The notes beneath the pieces are model-generated. The model did no database searches, was not told where the DNA came from, and was given only the letters and a program-made list of their open reading frames with translations. From Ixodes scapularis (Eukaryota > Arthropoda > Arachnida > Ixodida > Ixodidae): 64,000 nucleotides of DNA. The stretch is taken from assembly GCF_016920785.2 (NCBI RefSeq), contig NW_024609839.1, positions 19,221,085 to 19,285,084 of the forward strand. The letters are read 5' to 3'. Positions 1-11,179 of the stretch are shown piece by piece. Positions within the stretch are counted from its first letter, which is position 1; each line of letters starts with the position of its first letter. Made by a program: the position numbers and the translations under genes.

Positions 1-963
1 TCGCTGGTCGTCGCATCTGTTCTATTACAGGTAAAAGTATTAAAAAACAATAAAAACCTGTTGTGCGTTGTTAAAACATACCGCGTTTTTGTGTCCTTTT
101 GCAATACATTTAAGAATTAATTGAAGAGAAAGTTGTTCCAATATTATGCGGGATGTGCGCTACGCGCCTTCTTCAAACCAAAATGTCGAACCACGAGGAG
201 GCGGGGATGCCGGGGGCAGCGGAGGGGTCGGCGGAACCAACGGGGAGCGCGCGAGTGACGGCTGCTTTAGTCAGAAACAATTTTTTATCTTTCGAGAACT
301 TGCTATTGCTGTGCTCAAATAAGAATGTTTGGCGCAACATCTGTGATAATTCTTTCAAAGTGGTCCAGTGTTTATATGGTGGTATGCTAGTCAGAGAATA
401 TATATATATTTTTTTTTCCTTTCGAAATTTAACTATTGTGCTCCAATAAGACCAGAGTGTTCAACAAGATATCTGTGATATATACTTCAGATTGCCCAAT
501 TGTTTACATGGTTCCAGTCGATGCTCAGTTTTACTTCCAAGAATGAAATATTACATTCCATTTTATCACACTTTTATTCATGAAGTCACAGGTTTTTCTT
601 TAAGAAATAAAGCAATTTTCAAAACAAACTACATGTGCATGCACTGTCTTGAGATAACACAATCACCTAACTTTGATGAAGTACCATACAAGAGATAATA
701 AAATGGAGCAGAAGGCAAGACGCTTTGAAGCATTTGTAAAATGAAACAATGTCCATGACAACAACATCCCTGGTTCAATCAGCAACTAAGAAAGCAATCT
801 CTGCAAAAGCAAGCATTTCTTTCTAGAGGTAGTCTAAATTAATTCTGAGTTCTTTGCAGGGGCAATCCAGATGACCTGTTGGTCTGGCAACTAAACCTCC
901 GAAACTTTTCTGTCACTGTCGACTGCGTCTCCTGCCTTCTGCTCATAAAAATAAAAAAAAAGG
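1..963. other. No gene recognised
   Basis: Only short open frames are present. A GC-rich patch at about 183-270 on the + strand begins with an ATG and is rich in Glu, Gly and Ala codons. It could be a first exon of a transposon-associated gene, but nothing in it identifies a family. The rest is AT-rich sequence without recognisable coding content. Confidence 0.5.
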
Positions 964-1140
964 CTGTATCGATTTCACCGCGATGCACTCGACACGTATC
1001 CGGAGGCAGCACGCTGGCTGTGCGACCAACTTCACAAGGTGTAGGAGCTGAAGAGAGTATGTAGCTTGTGGACGGCCATGACTGTGGAGCAGGAAGCGAA
1101 GTGTGCACTTTACGGCTTCCACTGGGAGGGCTTCACTGAG
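964..1140 (+). pseudogene. PIF/Harbinger transposase (HARBI1-like) exon fragment
   Basis: Read on the + strand, this stretch encodes LYRFHRDALDTYP, then RWLCDQL, an in-frame TAG at about 1042-1044, and WTAMTVEQEAKCALYGF. The pieces fall in the same order as LYREHRDTFELP, RWLCDEL and WTVMTVELQVLCALRF in the fuller Harbinger transposase at 3360-3950. It is therefore a second, oppositely oriented and more decayed copy of the same N-terminal exon. The similarity fades after about 1140. No catalytic residues lie in this part, so it can only be a relic. Identification rests on alignment by eye to the neighbour copy. Confidence 0.55.
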
Positions 1141-1485
1141 GGCAGGGATGTGACGGGGTCCTTGGTGGTCAGGACCTCAGTCGTGGTGGCGAGAGGTTCC
1201 CTGTCGCTGCCGGCGTCCATGCTGGACACCACCGCGGCGAGGGCGCTGAGGGGCTTCCCGACGGTGTCCCTGGTGGTCGGGACTACCGTCGTGGCGGCGG
1301 ACCCCTTGCGTGTGGCGCTCCGCACGGGCACGTCTGCGGCGGGTTCCGAACCGGGTGACAAGGCGCTGCCTCAGAGCCTTCCCCCTGTCCGAGAGGCCGA
1401 CCGGAAGGCCGACCGGAGGGCCTGCAGGAGCCAGCCTCTCGGGAGCCGACGCTGACCTCTCCGAGCTCGGCTCAGACTCCAACTC
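1141..1485. other. GC-rich stretch without clear gene
   Basis: A GC-rich stretch (Thr/Ser/Val-rich in one frame, Arg-rich in others) between the two Harbinger relics. Several overlapping open frames exist on both strands, as expected from base composition alone. No family is recognised. Confidence 0.4.
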
Positions 1486-3950
1486 TTACTCTTCAGGGTC
1501 GGAGTCTGACTCCGGTTCTTGCTCACTCGATGCAAGGCAGATGTTCTGGAGCACTGCACATGCCGAAATAATGGCGGTGGTTGTTGAAGGGTGGTAATAC
1601 AGAGCCCGGTGCCTTTGCAGACACCGGAATCTGTTTTTCAACAGCCCGATGCAGCGCTCCACAACAGACCTGACCGAGGAATGCGCCTTATTAAACCGGC
1701 CACAAGCGGTGGAGGTCGCGTGGTTCCCGGGGACAGGGGTGATGAGCCAAAGCTCCAAGGGGTAGCCGCTGTCACCTGCACATGTAGAGGATGGAACATA
1801 TTACATACTTTACTTTTTAAAATGAAAGGCCAGAAAACAGCAAAAACAGCTGTGTGCAACTATGTCAATTATAATGTAACTTAAGTGTGACTTAAAAGTG
1901 TGTTAATATTTCTGCACTACAGTATCAGTTTACATGATGATTAATTAGCACCAGCTTGCCCGCAAACTCCCTGTTATTTCATGTAACTATGTGTTTTCCT
2001 GGTGGGTTGTATGGGATGTGTGCACGATTCCTTAGGGGTGCTGTGCTGTATGCAAGTGCATTATTAGGCCCTTGCATCCGACAGATAAAAGCTCTGTTGC
2101 TTTCGGGAGTGTGGCCGTGACCTTAGGCACAGGCAGAGCAGAACACGCTGGCCTTGTCTTTGGCAAGCAAGGGGATAAGGCGCCAGTTCGACGAACCTCT
2201 TTCCTAATCCTCGGTGGAGTTGGAGATGGGCAAAAGAGAGGGGGTGGTTAGATTGGAAAGGAGTCAGGTCCTGTTGGGACACGGAGGGTCTAATAGGAGG
2301 AGCTATATAGGCAGACCGAAGAAGGGTCAGGAAAAAGAATCCAGTGTGTGGGACAGAGACGACCCGAGGACAGATTTGGCGAGCCCCAAGTGGCCAAGGA
2401 GGAATTGATCCCATTCCGTAGAAACTGACGACCGTCAAAGCGACCAGGCGAGCCCCCAGGGATCAGTGAAAGAGCTCCAACTTCATGCAAAAACCAACCA
2501 GCAAGAAGGTACAGGCAGACAGTAACAGTGACTGGGCCGAACCGGACAGCGACTCGCACTGCTGTCGCATGCCTTGCGTAGTCTATCACTGTCGTGAGAT
2601 TGGTGTAGTGTGGCTTTCGTAGCCTGCAGAGTGTGAGAGCTATGTGGACATAAACAAAGATTAATGGCCAAACTTTGGGTGTTGTCTAACTTCAAGGAAT
2701 TCCAGCAACTGTGTCTGTGTGCCTCACAACAAGCACAGTATGTGCGGTACTGTGGCTTTCAAGCAGTGGGAGCCACCGTGTGCGTAAGGAATGAATTTAG
2801 TATGCTCACCAAGCAGGAACCGGCCGTCGCGTGGCAGCTGCCCTTGCTCGAGTGGGTTTCGGAGCCAGGAAAATTGTCACACGAAGAAGTCGTGCACCGA
2901 CCCGGGATACCGCGGGTCGGTGCACATTATCCGGCAGTCGGCGTCACACACCTGAAAGTGAGAGAGATATTGACATGTAATTACCTGAATCCACAAGTAG
3001 TAGATTGTACTTATGGTTCACAAAGCAGTCGCAATTTCAGAACCTTTTTAATTATTTTGTCTGACACAAGCATGTCAACACACCTTCCTGGATGCAAGGT
3101 ACAACTAACTACCTTGAAACAAAAATAATGTGTGTTTTTTTTTGCGGAAGCTTGCACGTTTTAACAGACAAGTATTATTTTTGGGAGAAGCGTCTCACGG
3201 CTCACATGCTACGTAGAGCACACGCTCGCGCAGTCGTGAGACCCCACAGCCCGCAGTCATAAAACGGCATACTTAAACCGTATCGGCAATACGTTTTTTT
3301 TTCTTTTTCTAGAGATTTGGGTGGGGCGCGTTTTGACAACGTAACACGAGTGTACTTACCACCATCACGTTGAGGGCGTAGAAGTACTTGCGGCACCAGT
3401 ACGCCGTTTTCGTGACGGTGGGGTCGTTCTTGGACGGGCCGACGATGGAGACCATGGTCCCGTCTACGCAACCGATGACGCCGGGTATCCTGCCGAGCAG
3501 CCTGAAGCCCTTCTCCGCGTCGAACCTCTCGCTCGGCGTCTCGGGGAAGTGGATCCAGCCACGCTGGACCCCGAGACGTTGCACGATAGCGACGGACACG
3601 GCGCGGACCGCAACGCTGACGGTCTTTTGGTCCCGCGCTACGTGTTCGTCGCTCGCCACCATGCCTTGGAAGCTCCCCGTGCCGCAGAAGCGCAGTGCAC
3701 ACAACACTTGAAGCTCCACAGTCATGACCGTCCACGAGGTACGCACTCTCCTCACCTCCGGTTCCTCGCGAAGTTCGTCGCACAACCACCGCACCACGAT
3801 CTTGGGCAGGCGGTATTGCTTCCGAAAGATCTCCTCTGGGAGCTCGAATGTATCGCGGTGTTCCCGATACAGCCTTTCCGGCGAAAAAAGAAGCTCTATT
3901 AAAGAAAAAGTCGAATTGACGAGACGGCGACGCCTCGTCGCCGAAAACAT
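1486..3950 (-). pseudogene. PIF/Harbinger transposase, three exons, one in-frame stop
   Basis: A HARBI1-like nuclease gene on the minus strand. Exon 1 is 3950-3360 (start MFSATRRRRLV), exon 2 is 2951-2810 and exon 3 is 1775-1486. The donors (gtaagt, gtgagc) and acceptors (ctttcag, tgtgcag) keep one frame of 341 codons including the stop, close to the usual ~350 residues. Family motifs appear in order: GCVDGTMV with the first catalytic Asp, YPGSVHD with the second, LLGDSGYP formed across the exon 2/3 junction, and SVVERCIGLLK with the catalytic Glu. A TGA at 2877-2879 in exon 2 stands where a Trp codon is usual, so this copy is probably inactive. Intron 2 (about 1 kb) holds a TATA-like site near 2305 and might contain a solo LTR, which I could not confirm. 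The protein would excise and insert a PIF/Harbinger transposon together with a Myb-like partner. Confidence 0.85.
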
Positions 3951-4160
3951 CCTAGCTATCCAGGATCGCTAGGTTGGAGAGAGAGAGAGAGAGGTGGCGT
4001 GAGAGAAGCAGGGGAGGTTGTTCTAGCGGGAATGCTGAACTGGTTCCCCATGAAAAGAAGTAGAGAGAAAGGAAAGAAAGGGGGATAAAGAGAGGGGGAA
4101 GGAAAATAGAGAAAAATGAAATGAAGACGTGAAAGCGCTAAGAGTTAATGTAGAGTTATT

Positions 4161-5262
4161 TCACAGGCGGTTTGCGACACCGGATTCGTCGAGGAAGTTC
4201 AGTAGCAGGTGTTGTATTATTTGGCGGCGACGGGCCGAACCACTTGGATAGATGATGTCCTCGTCGTCTGGATCACGAAGTCCAATTCTGGCGAGCTCAG
4301 TGACGAACCTTAGACGTGAATCGCTATATTCTTCGCAGTTGAAGAGGATGTGGCAAATGTTTTCTTCATCGTTGCAGTTCGGGCACTGGGAGCTCTTTAT
4401 TGCAGATATTTTAAAAAGAAACGCATTTGTAAATGCACTTCTGCTGCGTATTCTTATGAGGAGAGTGCACTTCTGTCTTTTAAGACCCTTTGTGATGCAT
4501 GGCTGATGTTTGGAGTATGTGGTCGGAGAAAGTTCAGTTATGTAACTTTTGATGGACTTTCGAGTCGCATTGAAATCTGTTGGACTGGGAATAGTGCGCG
4601 GCAGTCCATGTGCCGCTCCTGCGAGTTTATCGGCTTCGGAATTACCAAACAGTCCCACGTGTGAAGGTACCCATTGAAACGCAATGTTGAATCCAGAATT
4701 GTGTAAGTGCTTTAACGTAAGTTGAATGGTGGCCGTCGTTTCGTCAATGGAGTCAGGATTACCTAGGCGTTGAAGTCCCGTTCTTGAATCGGTGACCAGC
4801 ACTACTGTTTGTGGGGTATGTGAGGTGATGTAGTCAAGTGCCTTCTCAATGGCCTTAAGCTCTGCCGTGGTGGAGCTGACCACCGTTTGAAAAGGGCCGC
4901 TCCATGTCGTGTTCTCCTTTGGTATAACAAAGGCCGCGGTAGCGCTGCACGTTCCAAAGTGAACAGAGCCATCGGTATGTACCTGTAGAGCTCCTGCGTA
5001 TTTTGAGGAAAGGACCTCCTCAGCAATTTGCCGCAGTACAATTCCTGGTAGATTTCCCTTCCTATACACTCCCGGGAGATGTAGATCGCACATTACTGGT
5101 GGTTCGCGCCATGGCGGTTCTTCAGCGCAAGTTAGGGGACGAGATTTCTGGAGCGATGGTTCAACGTTGTATAGCTCTTGTAAATGTAGGGGGAAATTGG
5201 AACGCCTTGCTTCTAGTTTCTTGAGCAACGTCACTCCACTTCTGGTTTGATGAAGACGTACA
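4161..5262 (-). pseudogene. 5'-truncated LINE with RNase H domain (element A)
   Basis: The C-terminal part of a LINE ORF2. It reads an RNase H domain (VHTDGSVHFG with the first Asp, TTAELKAIEKAL with the Glu, VLVTDSRTGLQRL, and FQWVPSHVGLFGNSEADKLA) and then a terminal Cys/His motif (CPNCNDEENICHILFNC). The frame is open to the stop at 4161 and continues upstream without a start codon. The coding sequence resumes at 11141-11175, because the full-length LINE at 5274-11129 landed inside it. The endonuclease and reverse transcriptase are missing, so it is an ordinary 5'-truncated copy. Its 3' end probably lies near the GA-rich run at 3972-3995. Confidence 0.8.
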
Positions 5263-5273
5263 AGTTGATTAAG
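5263..5273. repeat. Target-site duplication, 3' side of LINE B
   Basis: AGTTGATTAAG occurs here directly next to the 3' tail of the full-length LINE and again at 11130-11140 beside its 5' end. It fits the 11-base duplication made on insertion. Confidence 0.9.
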
Positions 5274-5447
5274 GTTGGTTGGTTGATTGGGGTTTTATGG
5301 CGCAAAAGCATCCTAGGCTATGATGCGCCATGTACATACACTATTGCAGATAGAGTTTCGAAGAGGATAGAACTTTAGTAGTTGATGATAGGTTAAAATT
5401 ATGTGTATGACTTGTAAGTAGTTATGGACATGAAGTTGGGTGTAAAA

Positions 5448-8400
5448 TCATAGTCGGTGTAAAAGGCCGATAGCTTTCAAGAAGCTAAAAACGCTGTGAT
5501 GCGGAACTAATGGTTCGTTGCCAAGCAAAATAGGAAGGTTTAAAGGCGTATGTTCTTTATATAGCTGACAAAAATGTTTCCGTCGGTCTAGGTCATAAGC
5601 AGGGCATTCTAATAATATGTGTGCGACAGTTAAAGGATTATTGCAGTGCTCGCACTCTGGGGCTTCCTCCCTGCGCAGAAGGTGGCCATGGGTGAGGTGC
5701 GTATGCCCTATCCTTAGCCGACACAGGACAACCTCATAAAAGCGTTCACGGTGTCTTGCACTCTCCCACTCACTAAGCAGTGGCTTTACAGTATGCAGCT
5801 TGTTATTTACTTCTTCATCCCATTCTTGCTGCCACTTCTCTCTTATACGATGCCTTAAAAGTCTGTGATAGTCTTTATATGGAATGTCATGCAGTTCGAC
5901 TTCTTTGTCACCAGCAGAACTGGCTGCAAGGTCTGCTTCCTCATTACCCGGTATACCAACATGGCTAGGGACCCAGCAAAAGACTATTTTAATGTTCCTT
6001 TTGGAAGCATCAATGATTTTATTCTGCAACTCTATGATTATTGGGTGTTTAGAGGTATTTAGTGATGAGAGCGCTCTCAATGAACTCAGTGAATCAGTAT
6101 ACACAACTGACTTCATGCTCTTCGTTTCTATAATATGATTAACTGCCAGGCGGATACCACATAGTTCAGCTGTTAAAATAGTAGCTGTATATGCAATTCG
6201 TTGAACATAGCGAACAGAGGGGCCAACCATAGCACATCCAACGAACGTTTCTGTCTTGGTGCCATCTGTGTAATACGAGCTGTGACCAGCGTATCTACTT
6301 TGGATTTCATAAAATTCCTGTTTGATACATTCTGGTGGGGTGTCTCTCTTTCTGAACTTAGTCAGTGAAAAGTCACACAAAATGAGGCTGTATTCCCACG
6401 GAGCTATTGCTTGAGGTACGGGGGTCACGGGCATTGTAGTGCTCAGTCCAACCGAATCAGCTGCAGCTGCATTTCTCATACTAAAAGGCGGGATTACAGA
6501 GGGCTTGTTGTCAAAGGTGCGCTTATATCTTGTTTCTTTTACAACCTCGCATGTAGGATGCAGGGTGAGTGAATGTATTCGAAGGGAATAGATAAATCCC
6601 AAAGCAAACCTTCGCTTTTCCAGAGACCATTCATTTGTCTCTGCATAAAGACTGGGGATAGGCGACGTGCGAAATGCACCTGTAGACAGTCGCAATCCCT
6701 GGTGATGAATGGGGTCAAGCATTCGAAGAGCTGAGGGCCTTGCCGATCCATATACACAACTACCATAGTCGAGGCGTGAGCGAAGCACCGAACTGTAAAT
6801 TCGAAGAAGACAGAGACGATCAGAGCCCCATGAGATATGAGAAAGGACTTTAAGAATGTTTAGTGCTTTCTGGCATTTTACCTTAAGATACCTAATATGA
6901 GAAAGAAAGGACAGTTTACTATCAAAAATAAGCCATAGGAACCTCTGCTCCGGTTTTGTTGGAATTGGAGTGGAGTGCATGGTCACCGATGGATCTACTG
7001 TAGCTCCTCGTAAGCGAGAAAAGCAAACAGAAACTGTTTTTTCTGGTGAAAACCTAAAGCCATTTTGATCAGCCCACTTGAGCAGATTGTTTACTGCTAA
7101 TTGGACCCTACGTTCACAGAGAGCAATGTTACAGGATGAGACGGATATCTGAAGATCATCAACATAAAGTGAATACTGTACGGATGATGGGATGGCCCGG
7201 GCTATCGAGTTTATTTTTATTATAAGAAGGGTGACACTCAATACGCCTCCTTGGGGAACACCGTTTTCCTGGCAGAATTCTCGAGAGTAGGTAGTGCCTA
7301 ATTTGACACGAAAGGTACGTATCGCCAAATAGCTCTTTACGAATGCTAGCATCCTGCCTCGAATGCCATAGCTATACATATCTTGTAGGATGCCATGCCG
7401 CCAGGCAGTGTCGTAAGCCTTTTCTAAATCGAAAAAGACAGAGAGGCAGTACTGTTTATTTACGAAGGCCTCACGGATGGTAGACTCCAAGCGGACAAGA
7501 TGATCCAATGTAGATCGTGACGAACGGAAGCCACACTGATATTTATCAAGAATATTTTCTTTTTCTAAAAAGTACACGAGTCGCTTGTTAAGCATTCTCT
7601 CCAGAGTTTTGCTAAGACAGCTTGTTAGCGCTATTGGGCGGTAACTGGATGCACACGATGCATCCTTTCCAGGCTTAAGAAAAGGAATGACGGTTGCTAC
7701 TATCCAAGACGATGGAAATGTACTCTCCTGCCAAATGCGATTAAACAAAAACAAAATTATGTCGAGTGTGGAAGGGTGAAGGTGAGTAAGCATATGGTAG
7801 TGAATTCCATCTGGTCCAGCAGATGTAGGTTTAGTTTCATGAAGTACCTGTTCTAGTTCATTCAGTGTGAGAGGTAAGTTGTATGCTTCTCGAGCTCCGC
7901 CGGATGTCCGCACGGATTGGAGTTCTGCTTGTCTCTTGTGTTTCAGAAATGCAGATGAACAATTCTGAGAGCTAGAAACACGTTCAAAGTGTTTCCCAAG
8001 GAGATCTGCCTGTTCTTCTTGGCTCTCAGGGCACAGTCCGTTTTCGGAAAGAAGCGGTACTGAGTAAGCCCGGTAATGCCCATTGACTTTATGCACTCTA
8101 TCCCAAACTTCCTTGGTGGTGGCAGTGCTGTTAATAGAGGAAGCATAACCTTGGAAACTTTGACGCTGTGAGGCGCGGCGGATGTGTCTCGCATGAGCCT
8201 TCATCCGCTTGAAACTGATGAGATTAGTCACTGTTGGGTAACGTCTAAATATGCCCCATGCTCTGTTCTGCTTTTTTCTTGATTTTTCACAGTCGGCATT
8301 CCACCATGGTTTAGGGCGGCGGGGTAAGCGAGATGAAGTCATAGGGATAGCTAAAATTGCAGCATTGAGGATGTGGGCGCTAAGCAAATTGGTGAGTTCA

Positions 8401-9200
8401 TCGATAGACAGTTTGTTAAGCGATGTACAAGCGAGCTGGGTTGCTTGGCTGAAGACAGACCAGTTTGCTTCCTCAAACTTCCAACGGGGAGTTCGTGTAG
8501 GCACTGTAACAGGTGGATGTAGTCGGTTCAGAATGATAGGAAAGTGATCGCTCCCATAGGGGTTAGGATCGACAGCCCAGGAAAACAAAGGAAATAATGT
8601 AGGATCGCAAAGAGACAGATCAATAGATGTAAAAGAATGAGTTGGGGCACTGAAATACGTAGATTCTGCTTTGTTCAATAAGCATATAGGTGTTGAGGAA
8701 AGAAAACGCTCTATCATCGAGCCACATGTATCTCGTCTTCTACTACCCCAAAGAGCATTATGAGCATTGAAGTCACCGAGAATTAGGGCAGGTTGGGGTA
8801 ATTGGTCGTGAAGTGATTCAAGCTCTTCGCGGGATACAGGATAGCTTGGGGGAATGTAAAGTGAACAGACGGTTATTAAACGGTCCAACAGAACACGAAC
8901 TGCCACTGCTTCCAGAGTGGTATTCAAAGGAACCTCAATACATGGGGTAGACGGCTGGACAACTATAGCTACTCCACCAGAACTGTGCGGCAAAAGAGGT
9001 CTGTCCTTGCGAAAAACCTGAAAGCGCCTTAGGATATTAGGGTGACTATTGTTTAAGTGTGTTTCCTGAAGACAAAATGCTATAGGGTGATGCTGGTCTA
9101 ACAGAGAGTGCACGTCATTGTAGTTTCGAAGCAACCCTCGACAGTTCCACTGCAGGAATGCTGCCATTATGCATGAATTAGAAGAAAGACCATTCATCAA
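5448..9200 (-). CDS. LINE ORF2: endonuclease, reverse transcriptase, RNase H
   Basis: An open frame of 1,250 codons. The first AUG cluster (9200) lies just after the ORF1 stop; an alternative start is the Met before AAFLQWNCRGLLRN. The N-terminal ~230 residues are an APE-like endonuclease (QETHLNN, LILGDFNAHN, SDHFPI). The reverse transcriptase follows at roughly residues 440-750, with SYRPIAL, FFDLEKAYDTAW, NGVPQGGVLS and the catalytic YVDD. RNase H follows near residues 970-1100 (YYTDGTKT, LTAELCGIRLAV, WVPSHVGIPGNEEADLA). A Cys/His motif (CEHCNNPLTVAHILLEC) closes the protein. It nicks target DNA and primes reverse transcription of its own RNA. No stop or frameshift is seen, so it may be functional. 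The same family left at least three other copies nearby. Confidence 0.95.
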   Translation of the reverse strand: MMNGLSSNSCIMAAFLQWNCRGLLRNYNDVHSLLDQHHPIAFCLQETHLNNSHPNILRRFQVFRKDRPLLPHSSGGVAIVVQPSTPCIEVPLNTTLEAVAVRVLLDRLITVCSLYIPPSYPVSREELESLHDQLPQPALILGDFNAHNALWGSRRRDTCGSMIERFLSSTPICLLNKAESTYFSAPTHSFTSIDLSLCDPTLFPLFSWAVDPNPYGSDHFPIILNRLHPPVTVPTRTPRWKFEEANWSVFSQATQLACTSLNKLSIDELTNLLSAHILNAAILAIPMTSSRLPRRPKPWWNADCEKSRKKQNRAWGIFRRYPTVTNLISFKRMKAHARHIRRASQRQSFQGYASSINSTATTKEVWDRVHKVNGHYRAYSVPLLSENGLCPESQEEQADLLGKHFERVSSSQNCSSAFLKHKRQAELQSVRTSGGAREAYNLPLTLNELEQVLHETKPTSAGPDGIHYHMLTHLHPSTLDIILFLFNRIWQESTFPSSWIVATVIPFLKPGKDASCASSYRPIALTSCLSKTLERMLNKRLVYFLEKENILDKYQCGFRSSRSTLDHLVRLESTIREAFVNKQYCLSVFFDLEKAYDTAWRHGILQDMYSYGIRGRMLAFVKSYLAIRTFRVKLGTTYSREFCQENGVPQGGVLSVTLLIIKINSIARAIPSSVQYSLYVDDLQISVSSCNIALCERRVQLAVNNLLKWADQNGFRFSPEKTVSVCFSRLRGATVDPSVTMHSTPIPTKPEQRFLWLIFDSKLSFLSHIRYLKVKCQKALNILKVLSHISWGSDRLCLLRIYSSVLRSRLDYGSCVYGSARPSALRMLDPIHHQGLRLSTGAFRTSPIPSLYAETNEWSLEKRRFALGFIYSLRIHSLTLHPTCEVVKETRYKRTFDNKPSVIPPFSMRNAAAADSVGLSTTMPVTPVPQAIAPWEYSLILCDFSLTKFRKRDTPPECIKQEFYEIQSRYAGHSSYYTDGTKTETFVGCAMVGPSVRYVQRIAYTATILTAELCGIRLAVNHIIETKSMKSVVYTDSLSSLRALSSLNTSKHPIIIELQNKIIDASKRNIKIVFCWVPSHVGIPGNEEADLAASSAGDKEVELHDIPYKDYHRLLRHRIREKWQQEWDEEVNNKLHTVKPLLSEWESARHRERFYEVVLCRLRIGHTHLTHGHLLRREEAPECEHCNNPLTVAHILLECPAYDLDRRKHFCQLYKEHTPLNLPILLGNEPLVPHHSVFSFLKAIGLLHRL

Positions 9201-9203
9201 GAC

Positions 9204-10513
9204 CTAAAAATCAATTTTGATGCGGGGTGCATTTTTCTTTTTAGATGTGTTCTTCGGCCTATCTGTGTTACCACAGGAAGTCGAAGGTAAGGACTCCGAG
9301 CTTGAGAATGGCCTGTCGTCCTTGGACTTGGGCCCGCTCTCGTCCATCGGGTCATCAAGGGCCGCCTCTGGCTGATTCCTAAGGGCCTGCGACCCCGACG
9401 GCTCACCAGGTTTTCGGGCGCCTTCAGAGGGACGAGAAGGAAGTCCCCGACCTCGAGGCATCTGCGTTTTGGATGGCGCAGGGATTGAAGATCCCTGCGC
9501 TTGAATGGACCCCGAAGCGATAGGATCTACCTTTCGCTTTGGGGTTGAAGTGGTTTGTGCCACTCCAGATGATGTTGAGGGGGACTCAGGGGGGGGGGGG
9601 GACGCAGGTCGTCCGTTGACGTCTGCGTTCCCGTTGACGCCGTCGACCGCGCCGGTCCCCTGCGCGCGGCCTTGGCATAAGAACCTTGAGAAATAAAAGA
9701 ATGTCTTTTCCGTGCTTCTGAGTAAGAAATATTTTCTTTGGCCTTTAGTGAGAGAATTTCCTTCTCTCTCTTCCACAGGGGACAGCTGCGAGAATACGCT
9801 GGGTGTGTTCCTCGGCAGTTGACGCAAAGATGGGTATTGTTGCCACAGTTGTCGGAAGGGTGGTCAGTGCTTGCACATTTTGCACAGGTGGCTTTTCCTC
9901 TGCAGGTTAGTGACCCATGTCCAAAGCGCTGGCAGCGGAAGCAACGCCTTGGATTGGGGACGTAGGGGCGGACTTTGCAGTTGAGATACCCGGCTTTAAC
10001 AGTGGAGGGTAGCGTTGTCGAGTTGAACGTTAGCACAATGTGCTTTGTGTCCCGTTCTTCACCGTCGCGACGGATAGTGATACGTCGCACAGCGACTACC
10101 TCTTGATCTTGAAGTCCCTCGAGTATCTCGTCGGTAGATATTCCAAGGAGATCATCTTCAGAGATGACACCCTGCGTGCTGTTCAGTGAGCGATGTGGAG
10201 TCACTGACACTTTGCAATCTCTTACTTGGTTGAGTGCAAGAAGTGCTTTGCTTTGCTCAGCATTTGTGACCTCCACAAGCAGGTCGCCAGATGGAAGTTT
10301 TTTGGCTTTAAAGGATTTTCCTATCACAGTTTCTAGGGTCTTTGCGACCAAGAAGGGGGAAAGCTTTGGAAGTGGTTGATCTTCGTTCTCTGAGTGCATT
10401 ACTATAAATTTGGGAAAATTCATGGCTGGCAAGGTAGAGTTTGTCGATATTGTCACTTCGGTCCGGACCCTTTTCGGGGCCCGATCAAGGAAAGATTTAG
10501 CTTTAGTACCCAT
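9204..10513 (-). pseudogene. LINE ORF1, gag-like nucleic-acid-binding protein
   Basis: Starts MGTKAKSFLDRAPKRVRTEV at 10513. It has a conserved N-terminal domain (PFLVAKTLETVIGKSFKAKK) and three CCHC-type knuckles near residues 220-270 (CFRCQRFGHGSLTC, CAKCASTDHPSDNC, CVNCRGTHPAYSRSC). A Pro/Ser-rich, charged tail ends KKKNAPRIKIDF. The frame that carries the knuckles stops at 9527. The tail lies in another frame and joins it at the long G run around 9589-9601, so one indel in that homopolymer breaks the gene (or is an assembly error). ORF1 binds the element RNA to form the transposition particle. ORF2 begins four bases after the ORF1 stop. Confidence 0.85.
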
Positions 10514-10799
10514 ATGAATGGGAAAAGGACTTCGGCACCTGCGGTGTGCCGCCCACCATCGAGCCCTACTTAGGGAGTAGTCAGCAGCCCATAACAAAAT
10601 GGGCTTTGCTGGAACCGCTGATTTACTAGCACTTGCCCAGGTGCTATACCCAAGTGTGGTTAGGATAAGGGTATCTGCCACCACACAAGGTTGGCCCTTG
10701 CCGCCAAAGAAGGTGAAACAAAGGGAGAGGGAAGGGGAGAAAAGAGAAAGAGGGGATAGTAGAAGAAAAGGCGACTAGACTGAATCATCCTGGCCGGGC

Positions 10800-11129
10800 C
10801 TTACCAGGACTCCCGTCTACGAGAAGCGGGGGCCGAAGTGGTGTATTGCCTCACCCGGGGGGCCCCGAAGGGTCCAAACCTACCCCGGGCTCGGCTCAAC
10901 CACCAGGATGCCCTTTTCCCCGGACACGGGCTCGCCACGCACAGCCAGACGTGGGTGGGTTTTAGCCACTTTTTACTCAGGGTCTGTGTGTCGCTAATGT
11001 GGCTGGGGTCCGTGGTGACGCTACTCACCAAGCACCTAGCACGTAAGGTGCAGGCGCCTCCTGCGGGGCTCGGGGTCCGTGGAGACGCCACTCTCCAAAC
11101 ACCTGCTTTCACAGGTGCCCCCTGCGGGG
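10800..11129 (-). repeat. LINE 5'UTR with tandem monomers
   Basis: The 5' region repeats a GC-rich unit built as GGGGTCCGTGG..GACGC..ACTC..CAA(G/A)CACCT followed by a short inverted repeat and CCTGCGGGG. Two units are clear here and three in the related copy at 21180-21395. Each can fold at its GCACCT/AGGTGC arms. Tandem 5' monomers are known to act as promoters in some LINEs; that role here is inference. Confidence 0.6.
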
Positions 11130-11140
11130 AGTTGATTAAG
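11130..11140. repeat. Target-site duplication, 5' side of LINE B
   Basis: The second copy of AGTTGATTAAG, matching 5263-5273. Confidence 0.9.
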
Positions 11141-11179
11141 TGCCGATTGTGTCGCTCTCAGGTTAAGGTCTAGAGATGA
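11141..11179 (-). mobile_element. Upstream remainder of LINE A
   Basis: Reads LDLNLRATQSA on the minus strand, in the frame that continues at 5262 once element B is set aside. It is the other side of the broken target LINE and ends at the tail of the next element. Confidence 0.75.

Larger units (their letters stand above)
5274..11129 (-). mobile_element. Full-length I-type LINE (element B)
   Basis: A 5,856-bp non-LTR retrotransposon on the minus strand with a 5'UTR (from 11129), ORF1, ORF2 and a 3'UTR. The 3'UTR ends in a hairpin-forming GGCGC...GCGCC sequence and a short CAACCAACC-type tail. It is bounded by an 11-base target-site duplication and interrupts another LINE (element A) in frame. 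Both the TSD and near-intact reading frames suggest a fairly young insertion, though a homopolymer indel splits ORF1. Clade I is inferred from the ORF1 with CCHC knuckles, the APE-type endonuclease, the reverse transcriptase and the RNase H in ORF2. Confidence 0.92.

Noticed and set aside
1066..1455. Plus-strand 129-codon open frame as a host gene
   Set aside because: Its start is the decayed Harbinger fragment and the rest is GC-rich low-complexity sequence open in several frames.
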